A DNA stretch of 64,000 bases, taken from positions 62,001 to 126,000 of the forward strand of contig NZ_CAJHBR010000002.1 in NCBI RefSeq assembly GCF_904846695.1, read 5' to 3'. Below the pieces are notes generated by a model. That model was not told where the DNA came from. It worked only from the letters and a program-made list of their open reading frames with translations, and made no database searches. Below are positions 46,388 through 55,672 of this stretch, piece by piece. Origin of the DNA: Psychrobacter urativorans (GTDB taxonomy: Bacteria > Pseudomonadota > Gammaproteobacteria > Pseudomonadales > Moraxellaceae). Every line of letters starts with the position of its first letter. Positions within the stretch are counted from its first letter, which is position 1. Both the position numbers and the translations under genes were made by a program.

Positions 46388-47119
46388 ATGTCAAATTCTC
46401 TATTTTCAAAAGAAATGCAAGATCAGCTTAAAGAGCTAAAAGGACAGCTAAGTAAAGGTCGTGATACCTCAGCTGCTGACGGCGACAATCAAAAGCCTAC
46501 AGAACCGGTATCACTATTGACCCAAAAGCAAGTCAAAAGAACCGTTAAGCAGCTAGATAGTGAGCATGTCGACGACGACAAAGTACTGTTTATGCAAGCT
46601 ATGCATGGCGTTAATCAACTAGAAGATAAGAATGTACGCTCGGTTACTGGAGCTACCAAAACTAGTAAGCTGGATGCAGCTACTCTCTCAAAACGTGCTG
46701 CTGCGCAAGGTAGTGAAGCCGCTGAATTAGGAGCCGCTTTATCGGATATGCAAGCTCTACTCAACCCGGTTGCCGCTGAGTCAATCTTATCTTATAAGCA
46801 GCCCTCTTTGCAGAACAAAGTATTTACTCAATTAAAGCAGGGCAAACTACGCTGGTATGATGCCGTAGACATTCATGGCTGTACTATTGAAGAAGCTCGT
46901 GCAGCTATGACCCAACTGCTCAGCCAAGCTAAGCAAAATAACGAAACATCAGTAAAAATCGTTCATGGCAAAGGCAGCGAAGCTATTCTAAAAACTTGTG
47001 TCAACGGTTGGTTACGTCAGTTGCCAGAAGTGCTAGCTTTTTGTTCAGCGCCACCAAAAGATGGTGGAAATGGTGCGGTATTGGTACTGCTAAAGAAGTC
47101 TAAGACCGAAGGTGAATAA
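46388..47119 (+). CDS. Smr-domain protein (SmrA/YdaL-like)
   Basis: This 243-residue protein has a C-terminal Smr domain (about residues 150-240) with the conserved VDIHGCTIEEAR and VKIVHGKGSEAILKTCVNGWL. Such domains nick or bind DNA, or act on RNA and stalled ribosomes, depending on the family. The N-terminal two thirds is polar and carries no MutS ATPase, so it is a stand-alone Smr protein. The specific role is not known. The gene ends at a shared terminator with the convergent mscS. Confidence 0.88.
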   Translation: MSNSLFSKEMQDQLKELKGQLSKGRDTSAADGDNQKPTEPVSLLTQKQVKRTVKQLDSEHVDDDKVLFMQAMHGVNQLEDKNVRSVTGATKTSKLDAATLSKRAAAQGSEAAELGAALSDMQALLNPVAAESILSYKQPSLQNKVFTQLKQGKLRWYDAVDIHGCTIEEARAAMTQLLSQAKQNNETSVKIVHGKGSEAILKTCVNGWLRQLPEVLAFCSAPPKDGGNGAVLVLLKKSKTEGE

Positions 47120-47137
47120 CTGTCTATTTGACTATTT

Positions 47138-47168
47138 AAAAAGGACTGCTATAAGCAGTCCTTTTTTT
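47138..47168. terminator. Bidirectional terminator, smr / mscS
   Basis: AAAAAGGACTGCT and AGCAGTCCTTTTT form a near-perfect stem with a short loop and T and A runs on either side. Confidence 0.92.
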
Positions 47169-47301
47169 AGCTTTAAAAGCTGTGAATAATGATGAAGTTA
47201 TAGCAGCCATTATTGGCATTGGTCGCCACAGTCAAAACCCTTAGAACCCTTAGAACCTTTAGCCCTTATAAGTATCCTCATCAACAGTGCCAGTGTGAAT
47301 A

Positions 47302-49317
47302 TCAGCGCCAAGTCTGGTTCCACATCGACAGGCTGTTTCTTTTGGCACGGTGTTTATGAGTAAGTTTAAGCTTCTTAAATTTACGTTTTGCCAATATAAG
47401 ACTATTGATTTTCTTCGACTTATCTATAACACTATTGTTTTTTTCTGGCTTATGCGTCTGCTTATCAGGACTTTTGCTTACACTACTTTTAGTGCTATCA
47501 GCATCTTTATTAGCATCTGTAGTATCAGCCTGTTGCTTATCATCCATATCAGCATCTTCAGTTAATAAATGCTCCACGGAATCAGTGCGGTCATTGTTAC
47601 TATTACTAGAGTCTTTGAGGTTATTTTGGTCAATAACTAGTTGCTGGGTGGGTAGCGCATGTTCGACATTATATTTTTTGACTTGGCTTAACACATCAAC
47701 TAATAATATATCTTGTTTTCCGTAAAACTCGATCACATCAGCTGAGTTGACATAAGCGCGTAACTGGATAACGTAACAGTCTTGACGCAGCTCTAAAATA
47801 TGGGCCTGATTCCACTCTTCATTGGTCAGTTCATGCTCACCTAGTAGCTTATGCAAATCATTGACCATCTCGAACACTACATCGATGTCAGCATTGCGCT
47901 TAATATATAAGTTATGCAAAAAATGGAACATATCCCGCGAGTTAAAGTTCTCAATCTGCATCGATGAAAAGTCACCATTAGGCACAGTCACTACGGTACG
48001 GTTTAGCGTGCGCACTCGCGAAGAGCGAATACCGATATCAATAACCGTACCTTCATAAGTACCGAACTTACAATAATCGCCTATACGTACTGGCGAATCA
48101 GCGACTACCACTACACTACCGACTAGATTCTCGATAGTCTTTTGCGCACCCAAAGCTAAGGCTAAACCCCCTACCCCTAAAGCTGCAATACCAGTGGTTA
48201 GATCAAAACCTAAGTTGCCAAATATCACAATAACCGCAAAGATTAATAATAACGCTTTGACCACTTTACGCAGCAGACCTAATATCGACACTCGCTCGAT
48301 ATAGTTTTTTCTATAACTTAGATTGACAGCGCGGCTGAAAATAACGTCAACCATGCGTAATAGCAACCAAGTTATTGCCAGCCACGATGCTATTTCAGTA
48401 AAACGATTGATAGGCTCACGTAGGGTCACCGATATGCCAGCATAAACCATTATCTCTGACAGAATTAGCGCCATAATCACTACTGACAGTGGTAGGATTA
48501 TCTTGTCAGGTAAGGGTAACGGGTCACTACGTATATAAGGATAAACAATTCTTAAAACGTGATACCACAACCACACCATGATGTAAGTCAGTAAGAAACT
48601 GCCTAGTGTCAGTACTAATGCGGCAACCAAATCAGTAAGCTGATAGCCAAATAGCTTTTGGCCATCAATTGAATCAAACGTATACTGCGATACTAATGTT
48701 GGCTCAGTATTTTCTAGTACCTCAGGTATTGAAGTTAACGTTTCGGCAGAAAACTGCCAGTATTGCTCACCTTTTTTGGAGACCACACGTTCCAATAAGA
48801 TAGGAACGCTTTTATCATTGATATCGATACTACCTACTTTTTCTTGATTAGGTAGCAGCTGATCACTTAAATACCCTTCAACGGAATTACTTAGCTGTAA
48901 ATCTGGTAAAAAACGTCCCCCAGCATCGAGCGCTTGTTTTAGTTGGCGCACTACAGTCGTTGGATTGTCAGATTTGGTTAGATTAAGATAATTGCTGGCA
49001 AGTAAATAGTCGTTTTCACCCAGCGCACTAATAAACCCTTGTACCGTATGTCTTGGAGTATCTCGTCCAAAGGAGTCTGGTATCGGTGTACGTTCGCTTT
49101 CCTCTGTAGTCCCACCACCTACTCCTAAAAGACTAGCCTCAGCAGCAAAGGTACTAATCGGTAACAGACTGAACAATAGAGTTAGTAGCAGTAAGCCTAG
49201 CAACACAGGCTTTTTTATTAATAAAGTGGCTGTAGTTACTGTACTAGCAGTTACTGTACTAGCAGTTACTGTGCTAGAAGTTACTATGCTAGGTTTTAAG
49301 TGACGCTGAATAGACAA
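47302..49317 (-). CDS. MscS-family mechanosensitive channel (YbdG/MscM-like size)
   Basis: This is an inner-membrane mechanosensitive channel with 671 residues. The MscS core (about residues 375-480) is clear: pore helix GVGGLALALGAQKTIENLVG followed by DSPVRIGDYCKFGTYEGTVIDIGIRSSRVRT and VVTVPNG. Before it are about four more membrane helices and a periplasmic region with a signal-like N-terminal helix. The C-terminal 130 residues are highly polar and then basic (KKLKLTHKHRAKRN). The start appears to be TTG at 49317: no ATG precedes the signal helix, and AGAGG lies six bases before it. Four 15-bp repeats encode S/T-V-T-A-S in the N-terminus. Confidence 0.85.
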   Translation of the reverse strand: MSIQRHLKPSIVTSSTVTASTVTASTVTTATLLIKKPVLLGLLLLTLLFSLLPISTFAAEASLLGVGGGTTEESERTPIPDSFGRDTPRHTVQGFISALGENDYLLASNYLNLTKSDNPTTVVRQLKQALDAGGRFLPDLQLSNSVEGYLSDQLLPNQEKVGSIDINDKSVPILLERVVSKKGEQYWQFSAETLTSIPEVLENTEPTLVSQYTFDSIDGQKLFGYQLTDLVAALVLTLGSFLLTYIMVWLWYHVLRIVYPYIRSDPLPLPDKIILPLSVVIMALILSEIMVYAGISVTLREPINRFTEIASWLAITWLLLRMVDVIFSRAVNLSYRKNYIERVSILGLLRKVVKALLLIFAVIVIFGNLGFDLTTGIAALGVGGLALALGAQKTIENLVGSVVVVADSPVRIGDYCKFGTYEGTVIDIGIRSSRVRTLNRTVVTVPNGDFSSMQIENFNSRDMFHFLHNLYIKRNADIDVVFEMVNDLHKLLGEHELTNEEWNQAHILELRQDCYVIQLRAYVNSADVIEFYGKQDILLVDVLSQVKKYNVEHALPTQQLVIDQNNLKDSSNSNNDRTDSVEHLLTEDADMDDKQQADTTDANKDADSTKSSVSKSPDKQTHKPEKNNSVIDKSKKINSLILAKRKFKKLKLTHKHRAKRNSLSMWNQTWR
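49234..49293. repeat. In-frame 15-bp tandem repeat at the mscS N-terminus
   Basis: Four units of AGTTACTGTACTAGC begin at 49234, 49249, 49264 and 49279; the first two are exact. They encode repeated S-T-V-T-A residues ahead of the signal helix. Confidence 0.88.
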
Positions 49318-49733
49318 AACAAACCTCTTAAGTTAATAAACTAATACGATTAAATGATTATAAGTCTCATAGCTATGATAGCAATTATTTTTGCCATAGT
49401 AGTTATGATTGTGATGTTTTATATGTGACGTTTTATAGTGGCTAGCCGCGTTTGCAGTATCAACAAGCTATTAAATCTTCCTATCAACACTATGAATACC
49501 ATTCAAACTGTACAATCATCATTATTAGTAGCGCACTTACCCAGTTGTTTACCCTAATTTAATGAATTTCTCTCATCTTATAGTGAATAAAAATTAGCTT
49601 AAAGTAGTTTATAACTCAGCACTTTTTATGGATAATGAACCCAGTTTTGCTTTACTACTACTTTTTGTAAATTTTAGCCTTAAGTTTGTTACTTTTTGGC
49701 TTATTTCTTACTTTTATTGCTCTGGAAATTCCT
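49318..49733. other. Divergent region, mscS / TonB receptor
   Basis: This region must hold promoters for both genes. I saw no cobalamin riboswitch and no convincing Fur box. A GGAA ribosome site lies before ATG 49734. Confidence 0.4.
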
Positions 49734-51677
49734 ATGGTTTTATCACGTTCTTCTTCAACTACTTATCTTCGATTGTGTATTTTAAGCGCACTTGGCGTAT
49801 TTGCCATGAGTGCTACTGCAGCGACTACTGAGTTAGATAGCGTTAGCGATAACGATCTACCACAAGTCGAGCTGGATGAAATCATAGTAACGGCTACTCG
49901 CACCCCGACTAAAACTAGCAATGTTATTGCGCAAACTCGGGTAGTTAATAAAGAAGAGCTGCGACGTTTCCAAGGTCAGACGGTGATGGAAGTTTTGCGA
50001 CGTCAGCCTGGGTTTAGCATTAAACAAGATGGCGGTATGGGCACTAACAGTAACTTCTATCTTCGTGGTTATGATAGTAAGCGTGTATTAGTATTCATAG
50101 ATGGCATCCGTTATGGCTCAATGTCATCTGGCCAACCCGCTTTAGGCCTGCTTCCTGCTGACCAAATTGATCGCATCGAAATATTGTATGGTGCTTCAGG
50201 ATCTAGTATTTACGGTTCTGACGCTATGGGTGGCGTTATACAAATATTCACTAAAGGTAGCGATGTTGAGCAAACCAACTTTTCAGTTACTGCTGGTGTT
50301 GGCTCACATGACCACTATGTGTATGGCGCAGCCGCGCAGTTTGCCAATACTCAAGGTGCAAAACTTAGTCTTTCTGCCAGCCGCAACCAAACCAAAGGTA
50401 TCAGCGCTCTTGAAAACCGACCAGGTAATGATGCCGATGATGATGGCTTTAAAAGCAATAATTTTGCTCTAAATGCTAGCATACCTTTAACTAAAAATAT
50501 CAGTGTAGGCGCAACTGGGCTTTTTGCTAAGTCAACTACTGAGTTTGATAACTTTAGTTTTGGACCAGGGCCCAACGCAGAAACTGATCAAGAAAACGGT
50601 TTAGTGTCAGCATTTTCACAATATGAAAATGATAAGCTAACCGTGCGTTTGTCAGCAGGTCAGAGCTTAGATAAACTAGATAATAAAGTTGGTGATGCCT
50701 TTGAAACCAAGCAAAAACAAGTGAACTTGATAAGCAGCTATAAATTACCTGTAGGAAATTTTCAAGCGGGTGCCGAATGGTTACAGCAGGAAGTAGAGCT
50801 CACAGACAATACTCCTAGTAGTAACGGTAAAGATCAGTATAAAGTTAATGACCGTGATATTAAGAGTGGCTTTGCTGGTTATCAAGTCAATGAAGATGCT
50901 TTCGATTTTCAAGCTAATGTTCGCTTTGATGATAATTCGCAGTTCGGTAATGAAACCACTTTTGGTCTTGGTTATGCGGTAAAACTAGCTCCTAGTCTCC
51001 GTCTTGGTACTAGCTTTGCTACCGGTTATAGAGCGCCTACTCTAAATGATTTATATATTGAAAGTGAGTATTACGTTCCAAATGAAGACTTAAAAGTTGA
51101 GAAGAGCAAAAACATAGAAGTCTTTATTGAGTCTAATACCGCTATACAGAATACCCGTCTGACTGCCTTTAATAGCGATGTCGATAATCTTATTGATAAC
51201 AGATATATTGATACTATTAAGAAGTATCAAGCACTTAATATTGATCAAGCAAAATTATCAGGATATAGCTTTACCTCAGACTGGCAGCTAAGTAATATCT
51301 TGTTAGGTGGTCAATATACTCGCACTGAAGCAGAAGAGCGTTCAGGAATTAATAAAGGTAAGCAATTAGTATACCGTCCTGAAAATACTGGCTTGATATA
51401 TATAGGCTACCGAGCCGCAGACTTTGATATTCGTACTGAAGCGGAATATGTTGGTAAAACTTATAATGTCGCAGACAATAGTACTTTTATTGATGACTAT
51501 ACGCTGTTTAATATTAGCGGTAATTATTATCTTAGCCCAAACCTTACTTGGACCAGCCGTATTAATAATTTAACCAACGTTGACTATTCAACTAACGAAA
51601 GTTTCGGTGAATACGCTTCGCGTTATAACCAAGATGGTACTAACTTCTTTACCTCATTAACTTATAACTGGTTCTAA
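49734..51677 (+). CDS. TonB-dependent outer membrane receptor (BtuB-like)
   Basis: This is an outer-membrane barrel for TonB-driven uptake, with 647 residues. After a signal peptide ending near ATAA comes a TonB box (DEIIVTATR). The plug domain (about residues 45-150) has VMEVLRRQPGFSIKQDGGMG and YLRGYDSKRVLVFIDGIRYG. A barrel follows, ending in the terminal aromatic LTYNWF, as required for outer-membrane insertion. It looks BtuB-like in length and plug sequence, but the substrate could be cobalamin, heme or a siderophore. No cobalamin riboswitch is found upstream. ATG 49734 is chosen over 49686 because GGAA precedes it and the signal peptide then starts correctly. Confidence 0.88.
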   Translation: MVLSRSSSTTYLRLCILSALGVFAMSATAATTELDSVSDNDLPQVELDEIIVTATRTPTKTSNVIAQTRVVNKEELRRFQGQTVMEVLRRQPGFSIKQDGGMGTNSNFYLRGYDSKRVLVFIDGIRYGSMSSGQPALGLLPADQIDRIEILYGASGSSIYGSDAMGGVIQIFTKGSDVEQTNFSVTAGVGSHDHYVYGAAAQFANTQGAKLSLSASRNQTKGISALENRPGNDADDDGFKSNNFALNASIPLTKNISVGATGLFAKSTTEFDNFSFGPGPNAETDQENGLVSAFSQYENDKLTVRLSAGQSLDKLDNKVGDAFETKQKQVNLISSYKLPVGNFQAGAEWLQQEVELTDNTPSSNGKDQYKVNDRDIKSGFAGYQVNEDAFDFQANVRFDDNSQFGNETTFGLGYAVKLAPSLRLGTSFATGYRAPTLNDLYIESEYYVPNEDLKVEKSKNIEVFIESNTAIQNTRLTAFNSDVDNLIDNRYIDTIKKYQALNIDQAKLSGYSFTSDWQLSNILLGGQYTRTEAEERSGINKGKQLVYRPENTGLIYIGYRAADFDIRTEAEYVGKTYNVADNSTFIDDYTLFNISGNYYLSPNLTWTSRINNLTNVDYSTNESFGEYASRYNQDGTNFFTSLTYNWF

Positions 51678-51739
51678 AGTTAACTGGTTCTAAAGTTATT
51701 TATTATCCATACTAATATCAACTTATATTACTAACTATT

Positions 51740-51767
51740 AAGGCCATCAATCGATGGCCTTTTTTTA
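51740..51767 (+). terminator. Terminator after the TonB receptor
   Basis: AAGGCCATC and GATGGCCTT form a nine-base stem with a four-base loop, followed by T7. Confidence 0.94.
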
Positions 51768-51877
51768 TGGCTATTGCTTGATATGAATAACGATCGACAC
51801 GATGCATCAACATAATCACTAACTATTTATACTAGCCAATAGGTGACAAACGGTCTGTCATACTTTACAATAACGAC

Positions 51878-52008
51878 CTCCGAGAGGTGTTGCACCATAA
51901 AGAATAATTAAGGCATTTAAACCCTAAAATTATGCTGATTGTTCGTTATGTTAGGCTCGGTACTGTTTAATAAATGGTTATTAGACAGCGCAAATAACGG
52001 CACCTGCG
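51878..52008 (+). ncRNA. S-adenosylhomocysteine (SAH) riboswitch
   Basis: CCGAG (51880-51884) pairs exactly with CTCGG (51956-51960) as helix P1. The neighbouring AGGTG (51885-51889) is complementary to CACCT (52001-52005), giving the pseudoknot. The conserved words GAGGTGTTGCAC, TTAGGCTCGG and AACGGCACCTGCG follow the SAH-riboswitch pattern. It lies 42 bases upstream of ahcY, its usual target. High SAH would turn on ahcY and metF, so accumulated SAH is cleared and methyl-folate made. Confidence 0.88.
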
Positions 52009-52049
52009 TTTTATTCTTTTTATCATTCATTTATTACTGATAGGAGCAT

Positions 52050-53477
52050 ATGATGGACGCAGTGTCTAATATACCATCTGTCCACACGCTAGACCCCACT
52101 TTCACAGACTACAAAGTTGCTGACATTAGCTTAGCAGAATATGGTCGCCGTGAAATCACTTTAGCCGAAGCCGAAATGCCTGCCCTTATGGGTTTGCGTC
52201 GTCGCTATGAAGCTGATCAGCCACTACAAGGCGCTAAAATCGTCGGCTGTATCCACATGACCATCCAAACCGCTGTACTTATCGAGACCTTAATTGCTCT
52301 GGGTGCTGAAGTGCGTTGGACTTCATGTAATATCTTCTCAACCCAAGATCACGCTGCTGCTGCTGTTGCTGCTGCTGGTACGCCAGTATTTGCTTGGAAG
52401 GGCGAAACTGATGCAGAGTATGAGTGGTGCTTACGTCAACAGCTATATGTCGGCGGCGAAGAAGCAGGTCAACTTTGGGATGCTAACTTAATTTTGGATG
52501 ATGGTGGTGATTTGACCGCTCTGATCCATAATGAGTATCCACAATTGCTGGATAACATCCACGGTATCTCTGAAGAGACGACTACTGGTGTACATCGCCT
52601 GCTTGAGATGCTTAATAAAGGCACGCTAAAAGTACCTGCTATCAACGTCAATGATGCTGTTACTAAGTCTAAAAACGACAACAAATACGGTTGTCGTCAT
52701 AGCTTAAACGATGCCATCAAACGTGGTACCGATATGTTCCTAGCTGGTCGTCGCGCTTTAGTTATCGGCTATGGCGATGTTGGTAAAGGTTCTGCGCAAA
52801 GCTTGCGTCAAGAAGGCATGATCGTACGGGTATCAGAAGTTGATCCTATCTGTGCTATGCAAGCTTGTATGGATGGCTACGAAGTCTTATCGCCTTATAT
52901 TAATGGTGACAACACTGGCGGCGCAGAAAACATCAATACCCGTCTACTAGAAGATACCGACATGATTGTTACTACTACTGGTAACTATCACGTCTGTGAC
53001 AAACACATGCTAGCGGCGTTAAAGCCCGGGGCTGTAGTTTGTAATATTGGTCACTTCGATACCGAAATCGATACTCAGTTTATGCGTGATAACTGGCGCT
53101 GGGCTGAAGTTAAGCCACAAGTTCACCAAATCTTCCGTTCAGACGATGTCAATGATTATTTGATTCTGTTAGCTGAAGGTCGTTTGGTCAACCTAGGTAA
53201 CGCTACTGGTCACCCATCACGAGTGATGGACGGATCATTTGCTAACCAAGTATTAGCGCAAATGTACCTATTTGAAGAAAAGTTCGCTGACCTACCTGTC
53301 GATGAGCGCTCTGACAATCTATACGTCAGAGTACTACCGAAGAAGCTTGACGAAGAAGTGGCTGCGGCAATGGTTGCCGGCTTTAATGGTACGCTAACTA
53401 AGTTGACCAGCAAGCAAGCTGAATACTTAGGGGTACCTATCGAAGGGCCTTTCAAGCCTGAAACCTATAAATACTAA
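52050..53477 (+). CDS. ahcY: Adenosylhomocysteinase
   Basis: This enzyme hydrolyses S-adenosylhomocysteine to adenosine and homocysteine, with bound NAD. It has 475 residues. The substrate domain shows the conserved [23 protein letters not shown] and [10 protein letters not shown]. The NAD domain begins [15 protein letters not shown], with [12 protein letters not shown] and [11 protein letters not shown] following. The C-terminal FKPETYKY supplies the lysine and tyrosine seen in the family. Two ATGs (52050, 52053) are adjacent; AGGAG spacing favours the second. The SAH riboswitch lies directly upstream, and metF follows after 11 bases, so the pair is an operon. Confidence 0.97.
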   Translation: MMDAVSNIPSVHTLDPTFTDYKVADISLAEYGRREITLAEAEMPALMGLRRRYEADQPLQGAKIVGCIHMTIQTAVLIETLIALGAEVRWTSCNIFSTQDHAAAAVAAAGTPVFAWKGETDAEYEWCLRQQLYVGGEEAGQLWDANLILDDGGDLTALIHNEYPQLLDNIHGISEETTTGVHRLLEMLNKGTLKVPAINVNDAVTKSKNDNKYGCRHSLNDAIKRGTDMFLAGRRALVIGYGDVGKGSAQSLRQEGMIVRVSEVDPICAMQACMDGYEVLSPYINGDNTGGAENINTRLLEDTDMIVTTTGNYHVCDKHMLAALKPGAVVCNIGHFDTEIDTQFMRDNWRWAEVKPQVHQIFRSDDVNDYLILLAEGRLVNLGNATGHPSRVMDGSFANQVLAQMYLFEEKFADLPVDERSDNLYVRVLPKKLDEEVAAAMVAGFNGTLTKLTSKQAEYLGVPIEGPFKPETYKY

Positions 53478-53488
53478 GGAGCACGACT

Positions 53489-54349
53489 GTGAGTAAGCCT
53501 GCCGTCTCTTTTGAGTTTTTCCCTGCTAAGTCTGCACAAGGGCATGAGAAACTGCTGAGTACTTTTGATGAGCTCAACCAGCTTGCCCCAAAGTATTTTT
53601 CAGTTACTTATGGTGCGGGTGGCTCAACTCGTAGTCGTACTTTAGAGATAGTAAAAGATTTATGTGTGCGCAGCGAAACGCCAGTTGCCCCGCATATCTC
53701 TTGCATCGGTGATGATAAAAGCGAGATTGCTGAGCTGTTAGATCTATATAGAAGCTTAGGTATCAATCGTTTGGTGGCTTTACGTGGCGACTTACCTTCA
53801 GGCCAAGTTGGCATGGGAGAGCTGCCGTTTGCGGTGGACTTAGTTAAGTTCATTCGGGAACATTCAGGCGACTATTTCCATATAGAAGTGGCAGCGTACC
53901 CTGAGATGCATCCGCAAGCACGTAGCTTTTTATTAGATATTGATAACTTAGTCAATAAGTACCAAGCAGGTGCTAATGCGGCTATTACTCAGTTCTTCTA
54001 CAACGCTGATAGCTATCTTTATTTGCGTGATGCCGTAGAGCAACGTGGTATCGACACCGCAGTTCAGCCACTAGTCGCTGGTATCATGCCTATTACTAAC
54101 TCTAGCAATTTAATACGTTTTGCTGATAGTTGTGGTGCTGATATTCCACGCTATGTGCGCAAGCAGTTGGCTGATTTTGGTGACGATAGTAAAGCTATTC
54201 GTGAGTTCGGCTTCGAAGTGGTTTATCGCCTTTGTGAGCGTTTAATTAGCGAGGGTGTGCCAGCAATGCACTTTTATAGTATGAACAAAGTTGAGCCTAA
54301 CAAGCGCTTAGTGGAAGCTTTAGGTCTTGCTCCTACAGTGGCGCTTTAA
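53489..54349 (+). CDS. metF: 5,10-methylenetetrahydrofolate reductase
   Basis: This FAD-dependent TIM-barrel enzyme makes 5-methyl-THF for methionine synthesis. It has 286 residues (E. coli 296). The conserved features are SFEFFPAKSA at the start, YFSVTYGAGGSTRSRT, LVALRGDLPSG, and the later AAITQFFYNADSYL. It starts with GTG at 53489, seven bases after AAGGAG. It is second in the ahcY operon, joining SAH recycling to homocysteine remethylation, and so should share the SAH riboswitch control. The operon ends at a hairpin at 54389. Confidence 0.95.
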   Translation: MSKPAVSFEFFPAKSAQGHEKLLSTFDELNQLAPKYFSVTYGAGGSTRSRTLEIVKDLCVRSETPVAPHISCIGDDKSEIAELLDLYRSLGINRLVALRGDLPSGQVGMGELPFAVDLVKFIREHSGDYFHIEVAAYPEMHPQARSFLLDIDNLVNKYQAGANAAITQFFYNADSYLYLRDAVEQRGIDTAVQPLVAGIMPITNSSNLIRFADSCGADIPRYVRKQLADFGDDSKAIREFGFEVVYRLCERLISEGVPAMHFYSMNKVEPNKRLVEALGLAPTVAL

Positions 54350-54388
54350 AGTTGCGGTTATGAATAGGCTATAATAGGTGTTTAAATC

Positions 54389-54419
54389 AACTGGTACTCT
54401 TAGGAGCGCCAGTTTTTTT
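54389..54419 (+). terminator. Terminator after metF
   Basis: AACTGG and CCAGTT with inner CTC/GAG form an imperfect stem followed by T7. Confidence 0.7.
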
Positions 54420-54582
54420 ATGAGCGGTTATCAATCAGTCTAGCAAAAACACCATAACTGTTAGTATCAATACTTAATACCTTTTTGCCCTAGCTACTGA
54501 CAATTTGTTATTCGATTAGCAGTGAGGTATGGTATACAGAATATTAAGACCCTTTTTATATTAATAATAGGAATAAGATAAA

Positions 54583-55527
54583 GTGCGACGTTTTTTTTAT
54601 GCAGCCAACCTAGATGATGGTAATAATAAGTCTGAGGATAACAACAATAATCAGCCTCATTATCCCAAACTAAACACCCTAGCAATCGGCGACAGTCTTA
54701 TTTTGACTGAGACTATCACTCATCATTGGTGCCGTGTCTTGCGTGCTAACAGTGGTGAGCAAGGCATTTTATTTGACGGTTTTGGTGGCGAGTACCTAGT
54801 AGAGCTGGCGACTATAAGTAAAAAACAAGCCACTGCTATTTTACTCACTCACAACACTGATGACCGTACTGCGCCGTTTATAAGTAAGATTGGCTTAGTG
54901 ATTAGTCGCGGTGAGCGTATGGATTATGCGATCCAAAAGTCAACTGAGCTTGGGGTAACCGCTATTCAACTGTTGAGTAGTCATCATGGGGAGGTCCATC
55001 TAAAACCCTTGCAAGTAGATAAAAAGGTGGCGCACTGGCAGCAAGTCGCTATTGCCGCTTGTGAGCAGTGCGGGTTAAATAGGCCGCCCCTTATTATCGC
55101 ACCAGTGCCCATCACTACTTGGTTGCAAACGCAAGCCAAGCCAAGTAGTGATAATACTACAAGTGCTGGCCCTGATGATCGTCTTAGCAAAGTCATAGAT
55201 AGTCAGATAGCGGTAGGCTCTGCAATGACAACGCTCAGTCAAGATCCTTACTACCAGCAATTACAGCAGCAGGCAGACTTATCCTTAATGCTCAGTGTGC
55301 CTGCCGCAGCCCAACCCTTGATGCCAACTACTTTACTTAAAGTCTTAGCGCAGCCATTACCTTATATCAACTTACTGGTTGGGCCTGAAGGGGGTCTCAG
55401 TACTGATGAGTGTGAGCAAGCACAGCAGGTTGGTTTTGCCGCTTGGCAAATTGGTCGGCGTGTATTACGGACTGAAACGGCCCCAGTTGTAGCACTAGCG
55501 ACCTTGCACGCTCTTAGTGACCTATAA
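54583..55527 (+). CDS. rsmE: 16S rRNA (uracil-1498-N3)-methyltransferase RsmE
   Basis: This SPOUT-class enzyme methylates U1498 of 16S rRNA. It has 314 residues, longer than the usual 243, because of an Asn/Asp-rich segment after residue 12 and a polar insertion around residues 185-240. Core motifs are HHWCRVLRANSGEQG, ISRGERMDYAIQKSTELGVTAIQLL, VAIAACEQCGLNRPP and the knot LLVGPEGGLSTDE followed by IGRRVLRTETAPVVAL. The start is GTG at 54583; AGGAATAAG lies about ten bases upstream, which is acceptable. It stands alone. Confidence 0.93.
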   Translation: MRRFFYAANLDDGNNKSEDNNNNQPHYPKLNTLAIGDSLILTETITHHWCRVLRANSGEQGILFDGFGGEYLVELATISKKQATAILLTHNTDDRTAPFISKIGLVISRGERMDYAIQKSTELGVTAIQLLSSHHGEVHLKPLQVDKKVAHWQQVAIAACEQCGLNRPPLIIAPVPITTWLQTQAKPSSDNTTSAGPDDRLSKVIDSQIAVGSAMTTLSQDPYYQQLQQQADLSLMLSVPAAAQPLMPTTLLKVLAQPLPYINLLVGPEGGLSTDECEQAQQVGFAAWQIGRRVLRTETAPVVALATLHALSDL

Positions 55528-55672
55528 CAGCCTATAACAACTGTTTCGCCCTGCTTATGGCCTGTCAGGTTTTTGTATCTATGTATTGAACTTTTGTCTA
55601 TATTTACTATACTACAAGTATATTTTCAATAACTATATTTAGAATAACTCTGTCATTTCATGAGCAAAGATT

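Noticed and set aside
47405..47725. 106-codon plus-strand frame
   Set aside because: It is antisense to the polar C-terminal part of the MscS channel, and its Leu/Ser-rich composition is explained by that.
49318..49733. Cobalamin riboswitch or Fur box upstream of the TonB receptor
   Set aside because: No B12-box word or convincing 19-bp Fur dyad was found; only weak AT-rich similarity.
51663..51697. Duplicated 16-base stretch at the TonB receptor stop codon
   Set aside because: It is a simple local duplication of TAACTGGTTCTAAAGT with no clear meaning beyond a minor slip.
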